Translations under genes and position numbers: made by a program
Shown: in pieces, positions 25,504-34,354 of the stretch
Layout of the letters: every line of letters begins with the position of its first letter
Numbering within the stretch: the first letter of the stretch is position 1
Notes under the pieces: generated by a model
Seen by the model: the letters and a program-made list of their open reading frames with translations, nothing else
Told to the model about the DNA's origin: nothing
Database searches by the model: none
NCBI GenBank assembly: GCA_964416305.1
Contig: CAYQDM010000004.1
Span: 94,438 to 158,437 of the forward strand
DNA from: Acidaminobacter sp964416305
GTDB lineage: Bacteria > Bacillota > Clostridia > Peptostreptococcales > Acidaminobacteraceae
DNA length: 64,000 bases
Direction of reading: 5' to 3'

Positions 25504-26187
25504 CTATGTCCTAACAAAATAATATAACAGATACAGCAATAAATTGTGATTGTAAAAATTTATGGCGAATGTTGATCCATTCAAGGAATTAATAAGCCAT
25601 TCACTCCCTGTCAGAGGAATCAGAAAGGTTATCACCATCATTAAAATCCATACATTGACCAGTCCCAGGACCCCTCCCAGCGCCAGTCCGGCCAGTTTGT
25701 TCGCCTGCTTGAGCAGCGGCAGCTCGGATAGTGCGGAGGTTATGATCCCAAGGATCAAGAGGACCAGCATAACTGCCAGAAAAACGAGGATAAACGCAAA
25801 CCCCTGGGTCACTGCATTTGCGAGATTCTTTGAAATTTCTCCAAACAAGGCACGGTTCACAACGTCTGAGGCTGATTGCCCCGCTGTCATCAACTCAGGC
25901 ATTGTCAACGCCTTTGCTATTGAATCCGATGGCACCCAAGAGGCTGATGCCTGGGCAGCGAAATGTTCCGTCAATTTGTCAAATATGCGTTGTTCAAGGG
26001 ATCCAAAAAATTCAGATCTCAACAGCAGCCAATTGGCAACACCGCTTCTAAAGTAAAGCGCTACCAGAAAAGCCGCCAAAACGCCGGTCAAGTTGAGCAG
26101 CATCCTGAAAAATCCCTTTCTGAACCCGTTTATGACGGTAGCCAAAATCACGATCAACACAATCAGATCCAGCAAATTAAAGCCCAT
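25504..26187 (-). CDS. CvpA-family membrane protein
   Basis: 227 aa. Four hydrophobic segments with the CvpA-like start (LLDLIVLIVILATVINGFRKGFFRMLLNLTG shortened here to its key residues NGFRKGFF). GGAGG lies upstream of the ATG. CvpA proteins are inner-membrane proteins linked to colicin V production and envelope stress, with no firm function. It sits between the beta-propeller protein and yedF. Confidence 0.75.
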   Translation of the reverse strand: MGFNLLDLIVLIVILATVINGFRKGFFRMLLNLTGVLAAFLVALYFRSGVANWLLLRSEFFGSLEQRIFDKLTEHFAAQASASWVPSDSIAKALTMPELMTAGQSASDVVNRALFGEISKNLANAVTQGFAFILVFLAVMLVLLILGIITSALSELPLLKQANKLAGLALGGVLGLVNVWILMMVITFLIPLTGSEWLINSLNGSTFAINFYNHNLLLYLLYYFVRT

Positions 26188-26201
26188 CCCAGCGCCTCCT
26201 T

Positions 26202-26220
26202 TTCATGCCTCTTCATGCCT
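26202..26220. repeat. Short tandem repeat upstream of cvpA
   Basis: TTCATGCCT occurs twice with a 10-bp period (26202-26210 and 26212-26220) in the 108-nt gap before cvpA. Nothing else is recognised in this gap. Confidence 0.4.
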
Positions 26221-26295
26221 GCTTGAAACCCTCAGACAAGCTTTGCCGTTTCACTTCCTGTTATAAATCAGAAGGGCTTCAATCCTGTGCTCTCA

Positions 26296-27459
26296 TCAAT
26301 ATTTGCAGGAATAAATTTCATAGCGATTTTCGTACTCGACGCCCAAATGGGTCTCATCCAGCCATTCCAAAGCAAGAATACTATTGTCCACCACTTTGGC
26401 TCCCAGCAGCTTCCCTGAAAAATTCAGAATGTGAAGCTTACCGTCACCCAGAAAGGCGATTCGTTCAGGCCCCATGGCCATCAGGTCCACCACGACCTCC
26501 ATTTTACGCTCGAAGACCTTATCCCCGGAAATATTGTACATGGAAAGCACATTGTCATCCCGGGTATCATCAATGGCCTTGTTTTGGATCGTCAGATTCA
26601 GAAGTGTATTGCCAAAAGGATCGAAAGCAAGCCTTGTTACTTCGCGGTCAATAATTTTCTTCCAAAGCTCGTCATTTTGATCATCAAATGCAATGATCAT
26701 ATCATCTGAATATCCAATGAAACCTTCACCGGCGTCCGAAAGTCTATAAAGAACGGCGTTGTTGAAGTTTCTTGCGCCTCTCATCTTCCCGTCAGTACCG
26801 AACATCAGAACATTGGTATGAAAGTAATCATTTTCTACCACGAGAACGGACATGGCAATGAGCTTCATGGCTTCGGAATACCTGAGATCCAGAAGGTCAT
26901 CATAAGGCACGGGAATCGTCGCCGACATGACGCCTTGTGGATTGATCAAGGCAATTTTCTTATCGTTTTTCAAATATAGCGCAGTATAGCCGTCTGATCC
27001 CACCAAAAATCGATCGACTTTTCCTAATCCCTCTATCTTGGACAGAATCTGTCCTTTCTTGTCCAGCACATAATAGTCCCCTGTAGCCTTGTCGCAGATA
27101 TAGAAGCTGTCATTTCGCTCGTGAGCGAGAATATCGCTGCCAAAGAACTCTTTTTCCCAAACGATTTCACCTCTGACCGTCATGTAGGTGAGTCGCTCAT
27201 TTCCGGTCATAATAATGCCGGAGACTACCGGATAAAAAAAACTCTGCTTTTTATACGTCGGTTCCGCCGTCGTATTGATAGTGTTGATTTTTTCGATCGA
27301 AATCGGACCCAGTCCGCTGGCTTCCCGAATCAGGGATATGACATAACCGGCGCCAAAAACAATGGTAAACGACAGCACCAGCATAGCCAGAGATAGTCTT
27401 CGCCGCCGTCTTCTTCTTTTTTTAATCTGATCCAGCTTCTCATGGATGTTTTCTGTCAT
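26296..27459 (-). CDS. Membrane-anchored beta-propeller protein (DUF5711-like)
   Basis: 387 aa from the ATG at 27459, preceded by AGGGTGAG. A short cytoplasmic segment with a run of arginines (residues ~14-20) precedes one transmembrane helix (about 22-45). The rest is a series of four-stranded repeats with GD/DG turns (for example GDYYVLDKKGQIL, GDKVFERK), as in PQQ-like or WD-type propellers. The call DUF5711 is by overall pattern. Function is unknown. It follows the MocA-like gene with a 10-nt gap. Confidence 0.65.
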   Translation of the reverse strand: MTENIHEKLDQIKKRRRRRRRLSLAMLVLSFTIVFGAGYVISLIREASGLGPISIEKINTINTTAEPTYKKQSFFYPVVSGIIMTGNERLTYMTVRGEIVWEKEFFGSDILAHERNDSFYICDKATGDYYVLDKKGQILSKIEGLGKVDRFLVGSDGYTALYLKNDKKIALINPQGVMSATIPVPYDDLLDLRYSEAMKLIAMSVLVVENDYFHTNVLMFGTDGKMRGARNFNNAVLYRLSDAGEGFIGYSDDMIIAFDDQNDELWKKIIDREVTRLAFDPFGNTLLNLTIQNKAIDDTRDDNVLSMYNISGDKVFERKMEVVVDLMAMGPERIAFLGDGKLHILNFSGKLLGAKVVDNSILALEWLDETHLGVEYENRYEIYSCKY

Positions 27460-27469
27460 GATGCTCACC

Positions 27470-28141
27470 CTATCTTCTATCTGAATCGGAATTAAGGATC
27501 TCAGACAAATGCGCCAGATCTTCAGCACGGTCGACGTCCATCAATTCCTCCGCGTATTCTGTTTCGTACCATACTACCGCCTCGGGATGCTGCCGGATGA
27601 TTTGTTTCCCACCGGTGTCTCCCTTTAGCTGCATCAGCGAAGCCTTATACTTTCTGTCAAAAACAACGGGATTTCCTGTATTGCCCCTGTAAGCGGCCAA
27701 CATGATCTTGCCCTGCCCTGCAGGAAACGACTCCAGCATCCCTGATATGGTTTCTGTTCTCAATAGCGGTTGGTCAGCTGTCATAAACATATAGGCATCC
27801 GCCTCTTTTGACGCTGCCAGACCGAGCCGGATCGAAGCTGCCTGCCCTTCGTCCGGGCCGGGATTAAAGCAGGTATTAAATCCAAAGGACTCTGCAATAA
27901 CCGCAATGTCTGGATCGTTCCAGACCACAGTTACCGTTCCGGGTGCACAGCCCGCTGACTTTATTGCTTCAAATATCCAACTGACGAGTGGTCTGTCCCG
28001 AAAGTCCGCCATGAGCTTATTACTGCCAAAACGTCTGGACAGACCCGCTGCCATGACGATCAGCTCAATTCCGGACGCATGATCGTCTGTGCGATTGTTT
28101 GAATGGAGCGTAGCTGTACTTTGTTCAACTGCCCGTTTCAT
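27470..28141 (-). CDS. MocA-like molybdenum cofactor nucleotidyltransferase
   Basis: 223 aa from the ATG at 28141, which overlaps the yqeC stop codon as ATGA. An ATG two codons earlier is possible. The nucleotidyltransferase signature VMAAGLSRRFGSNKLM is at about residues 29-44, followed by MTADQPLL and GNTGNPVVFDR. MocA/MobA enzymes attach CMP or GMP to molybdopterin. Adjacent yqeC points to the selenium-dependent molybdenum hydroxylase pathway. Confidence 0.85.
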   Translation of the reverse strand: MKRAVEQSTATLHSNNRTDDHASGIELIVMAAGLSRRFGSNKLMADFRDRPLVSWIFEAIKSAGCAPGTVTVVWNDPDIAVIAESFGFNTCFNPGPDEGQAASIRLGLAASKEADAYMFMTADQPLLRTETISGMLESFPAGQGKIMLAAYRGNTGNPVVFDRKYKASLMQLKGDTGGKQIIRQHPEAVVWYETEYAEELMDVDRAEDLAHLSEILNSDSDRR

Positions 28142-28869
28142 ACCCATCTGCCCCGCTCCACAATAATGACCGGCAGATTCGTATGCGACTTAAGCTTCTG
28201 TATAAAGGCTTCATGACGCGGTTCCGCCTTGTTCACCATTATGATTTTCAACGCTTCCGGCGGACAAGACTTAAAAAGGCCATTTTCAGAGTGGATCAAT
28301 ACTGTCAATGCCTCCGGAGTTACAACGTCTCCTTCTTTCATTCCGGTAAGTTCCAAAAAGAGTGCCAGCCGATGGATTCTTGTCTCTACCGCAGGCAGAT
28401 CAAAGACATCAGCGCCAAGGACACCCAGTACAACCCGAGTTTTCCCGGGAAATCTAGGTTCACCTTCCCTGGGTGCTTTAAGCGGCTTTTTATTGGCTCC
28501 ATCTGCTTCAACGAGCAAGAAACTTGGGTGCTGTCCAAATACCGGATCCTCTGTCCAACGGTCAATGTCCTCAGGTTCAAAACCATAAATTTTTCCCTGC
28601 TCGTCCATGCCCCGTGCCACCATGGTAATGCCAGGGTTTAATATGCCTATCTGGGTCAGAGTGTCTGCAGAGATAAAATGATCGATTCTGGGTGACTTCT
28701 CAACCATCATTCGAGTCGTTGTCAGAACCACGATCCTGCTATGCTGATCCCGCTGCTTCAGAGCCGCGGCCAGGTCAAAAAGCGCACTGGTCTTTCCGCC
28801 TGCACCGCAAAGAGAAATCACCATAGGTAATGATCCCATCAACTGACCTTCAATTTCTTCCAGCAGCAT
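28138..28869 (-). CDS. yqeC: Selenium cofactor biosynthesis protein YqeC
   Basis: 243 aa from the ATG at 28869, with a GGGGTG site upstream. A P-loop-like motif, SLCGAGGKTSALFDLA, lies near residues 18-34, followed by VLTTTRMM, LLVEADGANKKPLKAP and VLGVLGADVFDLP, the hallmark segments of YqeC. YqeC is associated with insertion of labile selenium into molybdenum hydroxylases. It starts 17 nt after the stop of the rRNA methyltransferase gene and overlaps the MocA-like gene. Confidence 0.9.
   Translation of the reverse strand: MLLEEIEGQLMGSLPMVISLCGAGGKTSALFDLAAALKQRDQHSRIVVLTTTRMMVEKSPRIDHFISADTLTQIGILNPGITMVARGMDEQGKIYGFEPEDIDRWTEDPVFGQHPSFLLVEADGANKKPLKAPREGEPRFPGKTRVVLGVLGADVFDLPAVETRIHRLALFLELTGMKEGDVVTPEALTVLIHSENGLFKSCPPEALKIIMVNKAEPRHEAFIQKLKSHTNLPVIIVERGRWV
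28440..28453. promoter_or_regulatory. Noc-type palindrome, 13/14 match, inside yqeC
   Basis: TTTTCCCGGGAAAT differs at one base from the Noc-binding core ATTTCCCGGGAAAT known from B. subtilis. The window also encodes a Noc protein. Noc sites commonly lie within genes. Confidence 0.5.
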
Positions 28870-28886
28870 GCCGACGCACCCCAGTT

Positions 28887-30053
28887 CTAATCGATTTGAA
28901 TCTCTTCCTTTGGTCTCCTCGGTGGCCTCGGTCCAAAGTACTGATAGAAATAACATTTAATTCTTCCGTTGTACAACTTTCTGTTCTTAGTGGCTTTTTT
29001 TCCAAAGGACGCTTCAAAGCCTTCGTGGGCTGTGATGACATACCAGGACCAAGTATCCAGTCGGCTAAACCTGTCGCCCATGACCCCATAGAGTTTTTCA
29101 GCTTCTCTTAAGTCCGAAAGCCGCTCACCATAGGGAGGATTCGTGAGAATGTACCCGTATTTGTCCCTGGAACTCAAATCAGCGACATCTCTGACCTGAA
29201 AATGTATGAAGTCTGCTACGCCTGTTTTTTCAGCATTTTCCCGGGCAATACGTATACTCCTTGGATCAATATCATAACCTTCCAGCTTAAAGCTGGCGTC
29301 CTCACTGATTGCGTTTTTGGCTGAGTTCCTTTCAAAATCCCAAATAGATGCAGGCATCCAGTTCCAATGTTCGGCATCAAATTGCCTGTTCAGGCCCGGC
29401 GCTTGATTTCGGCCAATCATAGCGGCTTCGATCAACAAAGTCCCGCTTCCGCAAAGCGGATCGATCAAGGGAATAAATGGCTTCCACCTGCTGATTTGAA
29501 CCAGCGCCGCGGCCAAGGTTTCTTTGAGAGGCGCTTCATTCCCCTTCTCGCGATAGCCACGTTTATGCAGTCCGTCTCCGGATGTGTCCAGCAGCACCAA
29601 AACTTGATCCTTCAAAATGGAGATCAGGATACTATATCTCGGACCCGTTTCCTTGAACCACTCTGTAGCGTAAGTTTCTTTAAGTTTCTCAACGATTGCT
29701 TTCTTGGAAATGGATTGTATGTCCGACAGACTGAATAAAGTCGATTTGACGGACTTTGCATTGACCGGAAAAGTTCCCTCTTGTGGAATATAAGCTGCCC
29801 AGTCGACGCGACGAACTCCCTGAAAAAGCGCTTCAAAAGTATCTGCTTTAAATTCAGCGAGTTTGATATAAACACGGTCAGCGCTGCGCAGCCATAAGTT
29901 GGATCGCACTATGCCTGACAGATCCGCATCATATTCCACTCTGCCGTTCTCCACCGTAACTTGATCAAAGCCAAGGGCCTTTACTTCGTCCGCAACTACA
30001 GATTCTATACCAAACGCCGCTGTTGCCTGAACTCTAAACTTTTTTATCATCAT
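28887..30053 (-). CDS. THUMP-domain class I SAM-dependent RNA methyltransferase (RlmL/YpsC-like)
   Basis: 388 aa from the ATG at 30053 (GGGAG five nt upstream; the next codon is also ATG). A THUMP RNA-binding domain (about 45-155) is followed by the methyltransferase core with DPLCGSGTLLIEAA and the catalytic ILTNPPYGERL, the N2-guanine or N6-adenine pattern. This is the UPF0020 type that modifies 23S rRNA. It ends in a basic, proline-rich tail. It leads the yqeC cluster. Confidence 0.9.
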   Translation of the reverse strand: MMIKKFRVQATAAFGIESVVADEVKALGFDQVTVENGRVEYDADLSGIVRSNLWLRSADRVYIKLAEFKADTFEALFQGVRRVDWAAYIPQEGTFPVNAKSVKSTLFSLSDIQSISKKAIVEKLKETYATEWFKETGPRYSILISILKDQVLVLLDTSGDGLHKRGYREKGNEAPLKETLAAALVQISRWKPFIPLIDPLCGSGTLLIEAAMIGRNQAPGLNRQFDAEHWNWMPASIWDFERNSAKNAISEDASFKLEGYDIDPRSIRIARENAEKTGVADFIHFQVRDVADLSSRDKYGYILTNPPYGERLSDLREAEKLYGVMGDRFSRLDTWSWYVITAHEGFEASFGKKATKNRKLYNGRIKCYFYQYFGPRPPRRPKEEIQID

Positions 30054-30086
30054 AAAAACTCCCATGTTATCATGTCTTATTCAAAC

Positions 30087-30092
30087 ATTATA
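30087..30092 (-). promoter_or_regulatory. -10 of the rRNA methyltransferase operon
   Basis: A consensus TATAAT on the minus strand about 35 nt upstream of the start, with only a weak -35. It lies in the 116-nt gap after the Tad locus. Confidence 0.4.
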
Positions 30093-30169
30093 ACACAGGA
30101 GTCCTGACAGTAACCTGGTAATCTTCAAACATAAGTGGTGAAAGATGTTTCAGTTTTTAAACGGTACAG

Positions 30170-31750
30170 TCATTTGAAAAACTTGTCCAGCGCCTTTTTA
30201 AGAGCGGACTCTTCTACAGGCTTTGACAGATGCTCGTCAAACCCGTAGCTCGTCAGATAATCCCGTTCAGAATCAATAACCTTTGCGGAAATGGCCACTA
30301 TGGGACATCTGAATCGATCTGCCTTCTCAATTTCATCAAAAGCCTCAAAACCATTCATGTGAGGCATCATAATGTCCATGAGCACCAGATCAGGCTTGTG
30401 GCGAATGTACCGTTCCACTGTTTCTTTTCCGGTTCTGGCAAAGTCCAGGTCATAGTCTTCCTGTAACAGCAGCTTCAGCGATACCCTGCCCATAACATCA
30501 TCTTCAGCAATCAGAATACGATTTCTTTGCTGAGGCTTGTGAGGCTCATCCACGACAGGTCGATCCTCGACTATGTCCATGCGCTCTTCTTTGTCAGCAC
30601 CATTGAATTGAACATAGATGTAAACGTTGACCTCTGAGCCCCGACCGTAAGCGCTTTCAATTTCGAGCCTGCCTCCCATTTTGGACAGCAGTGTCAGCGC
30701 CGTAACATAACCCAATCCCGTCGTGTCCCCCAGAGAGGCAAGAATATCCTCAGGCTGTGGATTTTCCGTCATTTTTTTGAGCCAGTCCAGTTTCTCCTCC
30801 GAGAAACCGATGCCTGTATCTTTCACGCCAATCCTCATCTTCAGCTTATCATCAATAATGCTGACCTTTGCGAACTGCACCTGAACGCTGCCATGTTCCG
30901 TATGTTCAAAAGCGTTTTCCAATAGATTTCTCACAATATTACCGAGGCGTACCGGATCACCGATCAACTCACCAGGCAAATTCTCATCCACTTGAATGGT
31001 AAAGTCTACGTTTCTCTTTTTCGACAAGAATCTGAAACGGTGATAGAGGTCATCCACAAAATCCGCAAGTGAGAACTCCTCAATATTGAAGACCAGCTGG
31101 CCTTCCTCAATAGCATATATCTCATGCAGATTGCTTATTTTCCTATAAGCCCTGTCGGATTGATTCATCAACCGTTCGATTGTATCCCGCTCATCCCTGT
31201 ACAGCTCGATGACTCTAAGGCGGTCAATGTCATTATTGATCGTCTCAAAGATGTCTTTGAGCGATTCGACCATGTCATAGAACAGGGATCTGTTCTTATC
31301 TTCCCTGACCCTGATATTTATTAAGTCTTGGTCGACCTCCGGCACAAACTGCTCCAGCGGCTCCAACGGGACTTTCCAATCTTTCGCGATGACAACGGCG
31401 CCGGTGATGATCCCTTCTGAATTGCGGACAGGTTCGGCATGCTTGGTCCAAACCGCTCCCACGCAGCTTGGATTTTCTTTTGGCACCAAGCCATCCGCTG
31501 CCGATCCGTCTCTGATTGCACGAACACACGGACAATTCAGACACCCCAGTTCAGAAGATTGAAAGACCTCAAAACATTTTTTGCCGATGGCTTCTGTATC
31601 CATTCTTAGAACCGATTTGTTTGCCCATTCAATAGTGTAATCAAGATCCAGCCGTACTACCAAATCCGGTATGCTGTCAAGTATTTCCTCCAAATATGCT
31701 GTCTTATCTGCTTTTCCGTCTGTGTCACCTCTTACAAGCATACCTTTCAA
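30170..31750 (-). CDS. PAS-HATPase-REC hybrid-kinase-like protein lacking the phospho-acceptor His
   Basis: 526 aa from a TTG at 31750 with GAGGG 9 nt upstream. Another TTG sits three codons earlier. A PAS domain (about 18-125) contains a cysteine cluster GCLNCPC. Residues ~145-215 should hold the HisKA H-box, but the first helix reads NRSLFYDMVESLKDIF and has no His. The HATPase is recognisable (NLLENAFEHT, DTGIGF, TTGLGY). A complete C-terminal receiver (about 405-525) has AEDD, LMDIMMP and the KP lysine. It is the last gene of the Tad locus, so it may control or read out pilus assembly. It may bind ATP but should not autophosphorylate normally. Confidence 0.8.
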   Translation of the reverse strand: MKGMLVRGDTDGKADKTAYLEEILDSIPDLVVRLDLDYTIEWANKSVLRMDTEAIGKKCFEVFQSSELGCLNCPCVRAIRDGSAADGLVPKENPSCVGAVWTKHAEPVRNSEGIITGAVVIAKDWKVPLEPLEQFVPEVDQDLINIRVREDKNRSLFYDMVESLKDIFETINNDIDRLRVIELYRDERDTIERLMNQSDRAYRKISNLHEIYAIEEGQLVFNIEEFSLADFVDDLYHRFRFLSKKRNVDFTIQVDENLPGELIGDPVRLGNIVRNLLENAFEHTEHGSVQVQFAKVSIIDDKLKMRIGVKDTGIGFSEEKLDWLKKMTENPQPEDILASLGDTTGLGYVTALTLLSKMGGRLEIESAYGRGSEVNVYIYVQFNGADKEERMDIVEDRPVVDEPHKPQQRNRILIAEDDVMGRVSLKLLLQEDYDLDFARTGKETVERYIRHKPDLVLMDIMMPHMNGFEAFDEIEKADRFRCPIVAISAKVIDSERDYLTSYGFDEHLSKPVEESALKKALDKFFK

Positions 31751-31767
31751 CTTCGTCAACCCTCTTT

Positions 31768-32358
31768 CTATCCCGGCGGCTTCTTTTTAATAATCTGAAA
31801 TGTATGTGTGGATTTAATTCGACAAAGTTCCAGAATCTCCTTCTTTTCACCTCTAAGGATCAAAAAGACAGGTTGGGACAACGTCATGTCGGAGGGTTTT
31901 AAATCCTGACCAAGAATCCCGCTGATCCTCATCGAGTTGAAATGAATCATGCTCTCTTCACCCCGAATACCCAACAAGTCGATTTCTTCTCCTATGAAAA
32001 GGTGATACGCCACCGCATCCTGCGGCTCCATTTTCAGTGCAACTTCCGCATAATCCTGTATTGGTTCCAGACTGATTCCTTCCCACGTTAAAAGCTCTCC
32101 TTTTCTGATCAGACGTGAAGACCAGGCGGGCATCACCAATTCCGAAGGCTTGATCATCCACGGCTCCATGGATGATTCAGAAATTTTGACGACTGAAAAT
32201 GTGTCCTCGGTTAGAGCTTCACTGGGGTACACATCCACTTTGGCAATTAAAACCTCATGAAATTTTTCCGAGGCTGTGGCTGCTCTCATCAAACTGATTT
32301 GAAGCGCCATGGTCACAATCATAAGCCCGAACGTCCATATAATCAGCCTTTTTTTCAA
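31768..32358 (-). CDS. SAF-domain protein, CpaB/RcpC-like
   Basis: 196 aa from a TTG at 32358 with GGAGGG 7 nt upstream. One N-terminal membrane helix (about 5-27) is followed by a SAF-like segment (about 35-110) with ALTEDTFSVVKI and RLIRKGELLTWE. CpaB/RcpC proteins are periplasmic or extracellular parts of Tad machines. It lies between the tadE-like gene and the PAS-REC gene. Confidence 0.7.
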   Translation of the reverse strand: MKKRLIIWTFGLMIVTMALQISLMRAATASEKFHEVLIAKVDVYPSEALTEDTFSVVKISESSMEPWMIKPSELVMPAWSSRLIRKGELLTWEGISLEPIQDYAEVALKMEPQDAVAYHLFIGEEIDLLGIRGEESMIHFNSMRISGILGQDLKPSDMTLSQPVFLILRGEKKEILELCRIKSTHTFQIIKKKPPG

Positions 32359-32372
32359 ATCCTCGCCCTCCT

Positions 32373-32852
32373 TTACCGATCTATTTCTATTTCGCGGTCC
32401 AGATGAATTTTGATAGTCGTTGCAGAGAAACCCATTTCTTTCGCCAACTGTTCCATCAAAAACGAGGGTTGATGAGGAAACGCGACGACCAGATGCAGGA
32501 TGGGGTCGTCGCGCATTGTTCCCAAAGGACAGAGACCGGAGGGATGCCAGGAGATGACCTGAATTTCCACCGAGTCGTCAAACTGGGCTTCAATTTCTGC
32601 GGCCATAACGCCCTCCAGGTTCGGGTCAAAAGACGCGACAGCCCCTGCAGCATAGTTATTGTCAAGCTCTGTTTGAATCCTTTCAGAAGCACTTTTAAGC
32701 GCGCTCTCAGACTGACTGAAGCGTATGTAAAACAAGTAAAACTCAAAAGCAGCCACAAAAACCAGGATCAGGATGAGAACTATAAGCATGGACAACGACA
32801 AAACCTCAAGTCCAATGAAGCCCCCACGGTTCAGTTTAAAATTTTTCTGCAT
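32373..32852 (-). CDS. TadE-like minor pseudopilin
   Basis: 159 aa. A short basic leader (MQKNFKLNRGG) precedes FIGLE and a long hydrophobic helix. The prepilin-type processing site is G-F with Glu at +5. The start overlaps the preceding gene by 22 nt. TadE/TadF-type pseudopilins are needed for Flp pilus assembly. Confidence 0.72.
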   Translation of the reverse strand: MQKNFKLNRGGFIGLEVLSLSMLIVLILILVFVAAFEFYLFYIRFSQSESALKSASERIQTELDNNYAAGAVASFDPNLEGVMAAEIEAQFDDSVEIQVISWHPSGLCPLGTMRDDPILHLVVAFPHQPSFLMEQLAKEMGFSATTIKIHLDREIEIDR

Positions 32853-33217
32853 ACGACAAATCTTTCGAATTGATAAGCATAGCGCCGGTCACTAAACGCC
32901 ATCCACGCGCTCAGCAGCCTCCCTTTAATTTCACCGGTGACTAAAAAACGTGCCCGATCTCCTCGTTTCAGTGCTGCCATAGGTTCCGCATCAACTTCCA
33001 CTGCAGTTAATCCCGCATCGTTCAACTTCTGCACCAATTCTGCCTGATTAGAAGCTTCAAAGGTTTGACTGATTGCCATCTGCTCGCTGAAAGACGCACA
33101 GATCGTATCCAGACGGGCTTTTGTCACCACAGGCATCAGCATTTCGAGCAGTGCTATGCCTGTACCAAGCACAAACACCAGGCAAAATCCAACCAAAATT
33201 AGTCCGCCCTCACGCAT
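32831..33217 (-). CDS. Minor pseudopilin-like protein (TadE/TadF-like)
   Basis: 128 aa. MREGG is followed at once by a hydrophobic helix (about 6-30), resembling a very short prepilin leader, but the +5 glutamate is missing (LILVG). The remaining domain is small and mixed alpha/beta. The ATG has no good ribosome site. A TTG seven codons later has GAGGGCGG upstream but would remove the putative leader. Overlap with the next gene and the Tad context support a pilus role. Confidence 0.6.
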   Translation of the reverse strand: MREGGLILVGFCLVFVLGTGIALLEMLMPVVTKARLDTICASFSEQMAISQTFEASNQAELVQKLNDAGLTAVEVDAEPMAALKRGDRARFLVTGEIKGRLLSAWMAFSDRRYAYQFERFVVCRKILN

Positions 33218-33223
33218 TTAAGT

Positions 33224-33460
33224 CTATGGCATCGCTGTTTTGAATACAGTTGATTCAATGGTGGTCCACCAACCAGACAATGATGTAACCATGCTTTCGA
33301 CTAAGCCTTCCATACTCGGCATAACTATGACTGCAGCCAGTACAACGGAAACGACAATCCCAATAATCATATCTACCGCAAATTGTCCCCGGTCATTATT
33401 GAGATTCTCACCGATAACCGCTTTTAACCCAAACAAAGCTTTAAAGATTTCAATGTTCAA
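33224..33460 (-). CDS. Flp-type IVb pilin-like small protein
   Basis: 78 aa from a TTG at 33460 with GGAGG 7 nt upstream. NNDRG-QFAVDMIIGIVVSVV resembles the Flp prepilin processing site (cleavage after Gly, acidic residue at +5, here Asp instead of Glu), followed by a single hydrophobic helix and a short tail. It is the best candidate for the major pilin of this locus. Confidence 0.6.
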   Translation of the reverse strand: MNIEIFKALFGLKAVIGENLNNDRGQFAVDMIIGIVVSVVLAAVIVMPSMEGLVESMVTSLSGWWTTIESTVFKTAMP

Positions 33461-33517
33461 ATGAATGCCTCCTTTTAATGGTTGTCACACTTTTTCTCAC
33501 TAAGCCTTTTTAATTGA

Positions 33518-34354
33518 TTAGATAAATAACGACTCCAGCGCTTCCATCATCTGAAGCACCAGCGGGATTGCAATCACTGCAAAAGCAACACTGCCTGATG
33601 CAGCAATCAAAAGGATCAGATTAAATTGAATCTGTTCCTGTTCTAATGCCACTGATTCCAGATATCTCTGGATCATCACCTCCTCCTGTCTTTGAATGAG
33701 CTCCACCGATTCTCCGGATTCAATACCCTGTCTGAGAATGGTGAGCAGCGTCTCTGAAGCCTTTACCGGATAGCGCTGGGTTAATTCCTTTGACGCGCGT
33801 TCAAAATCCAAGGTCCTGAAATACACGCCAGTGAAAGCGTTCAGCGCATTCCTCATATCCTTATCCGGCGCAGCCAGATGCACATGTCTCAGAATTTCGA
33901 CGGCTGAATGACCCGCAAGCAGCTGAGTGCATAGGAAACGGTAAATTTTATACAGGTTCATATTGAACCTGGCCTCAAAGTCTCTTTTATGCTGCTTGAG
34001 CCGGCCCCTTCGGATCAGCTCCACCAGGATCCAGACCGGCAAAGCTCTTGCCGGATTAATGACTGCTGCGAAGGCTGGCAGCACTACATTGATTATTCCG
34101 TAACCATAAACCAGTTTTTTAGCCTCTTCCACGGAATACCCCGCTTGCTGATAGAGGCTCATTGTTTTAATTACCCAGCGCCTGATTGGATTTTCCGTGT
34201 TTCTAACACCGCCCTGTTTCTCTGAAACAGGGCCAAATATTGCCACCTTCTTGTACCATTGTCTTTTTACGCCCCAGTCTGCCAGCATATAGGCCGTTAT
34301 TAGATCCCAGCATATCAAGGCTAAGGCCGTCATCAAAAGGAGCACTTTAATCAT
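33518..34354 (-). CDS. TadC-like type II secretion F-domain protein
   Basis: 278 aa from the ATG at 34354, which overlaps the tadB-like stop codon (ATGA) and has GGGGG 8 nt upstream. Hydrophobic segments flank a cytoplasmic T2SF domain (about 130-250), and the protein ends in a transmembrane pair. TadB and TadC form the inner-membrane platform that the ATPase acts on. A 57-nt gap to the pilin-like gene carries that gene's ribosome site. Confidence 0.82.
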   Translation of the reverse strand: MIKVLLLMTALALICWDLITAYMLADWGVKRQWYKKVAIFGPVSEKQGGVRNTENPIRRWVIKTMSLYQQAGYSVEEAKKLVYGYGIINVVLPAFAAVINPARALPVWILVELIRRGRLKQHKRDFEARFNMNLYKIYRFLCTQLLAGHSAVEILRHVHLAAPDKDMRNALNAFTGVYFRTLDFERASKELTQRYPVKASETLLTILRQGIESGESVELIQRQEEVMIQRYLESVALEQEQIQFNLILLIAASGSVAFAVIAIPLVLQMMEALESLFI

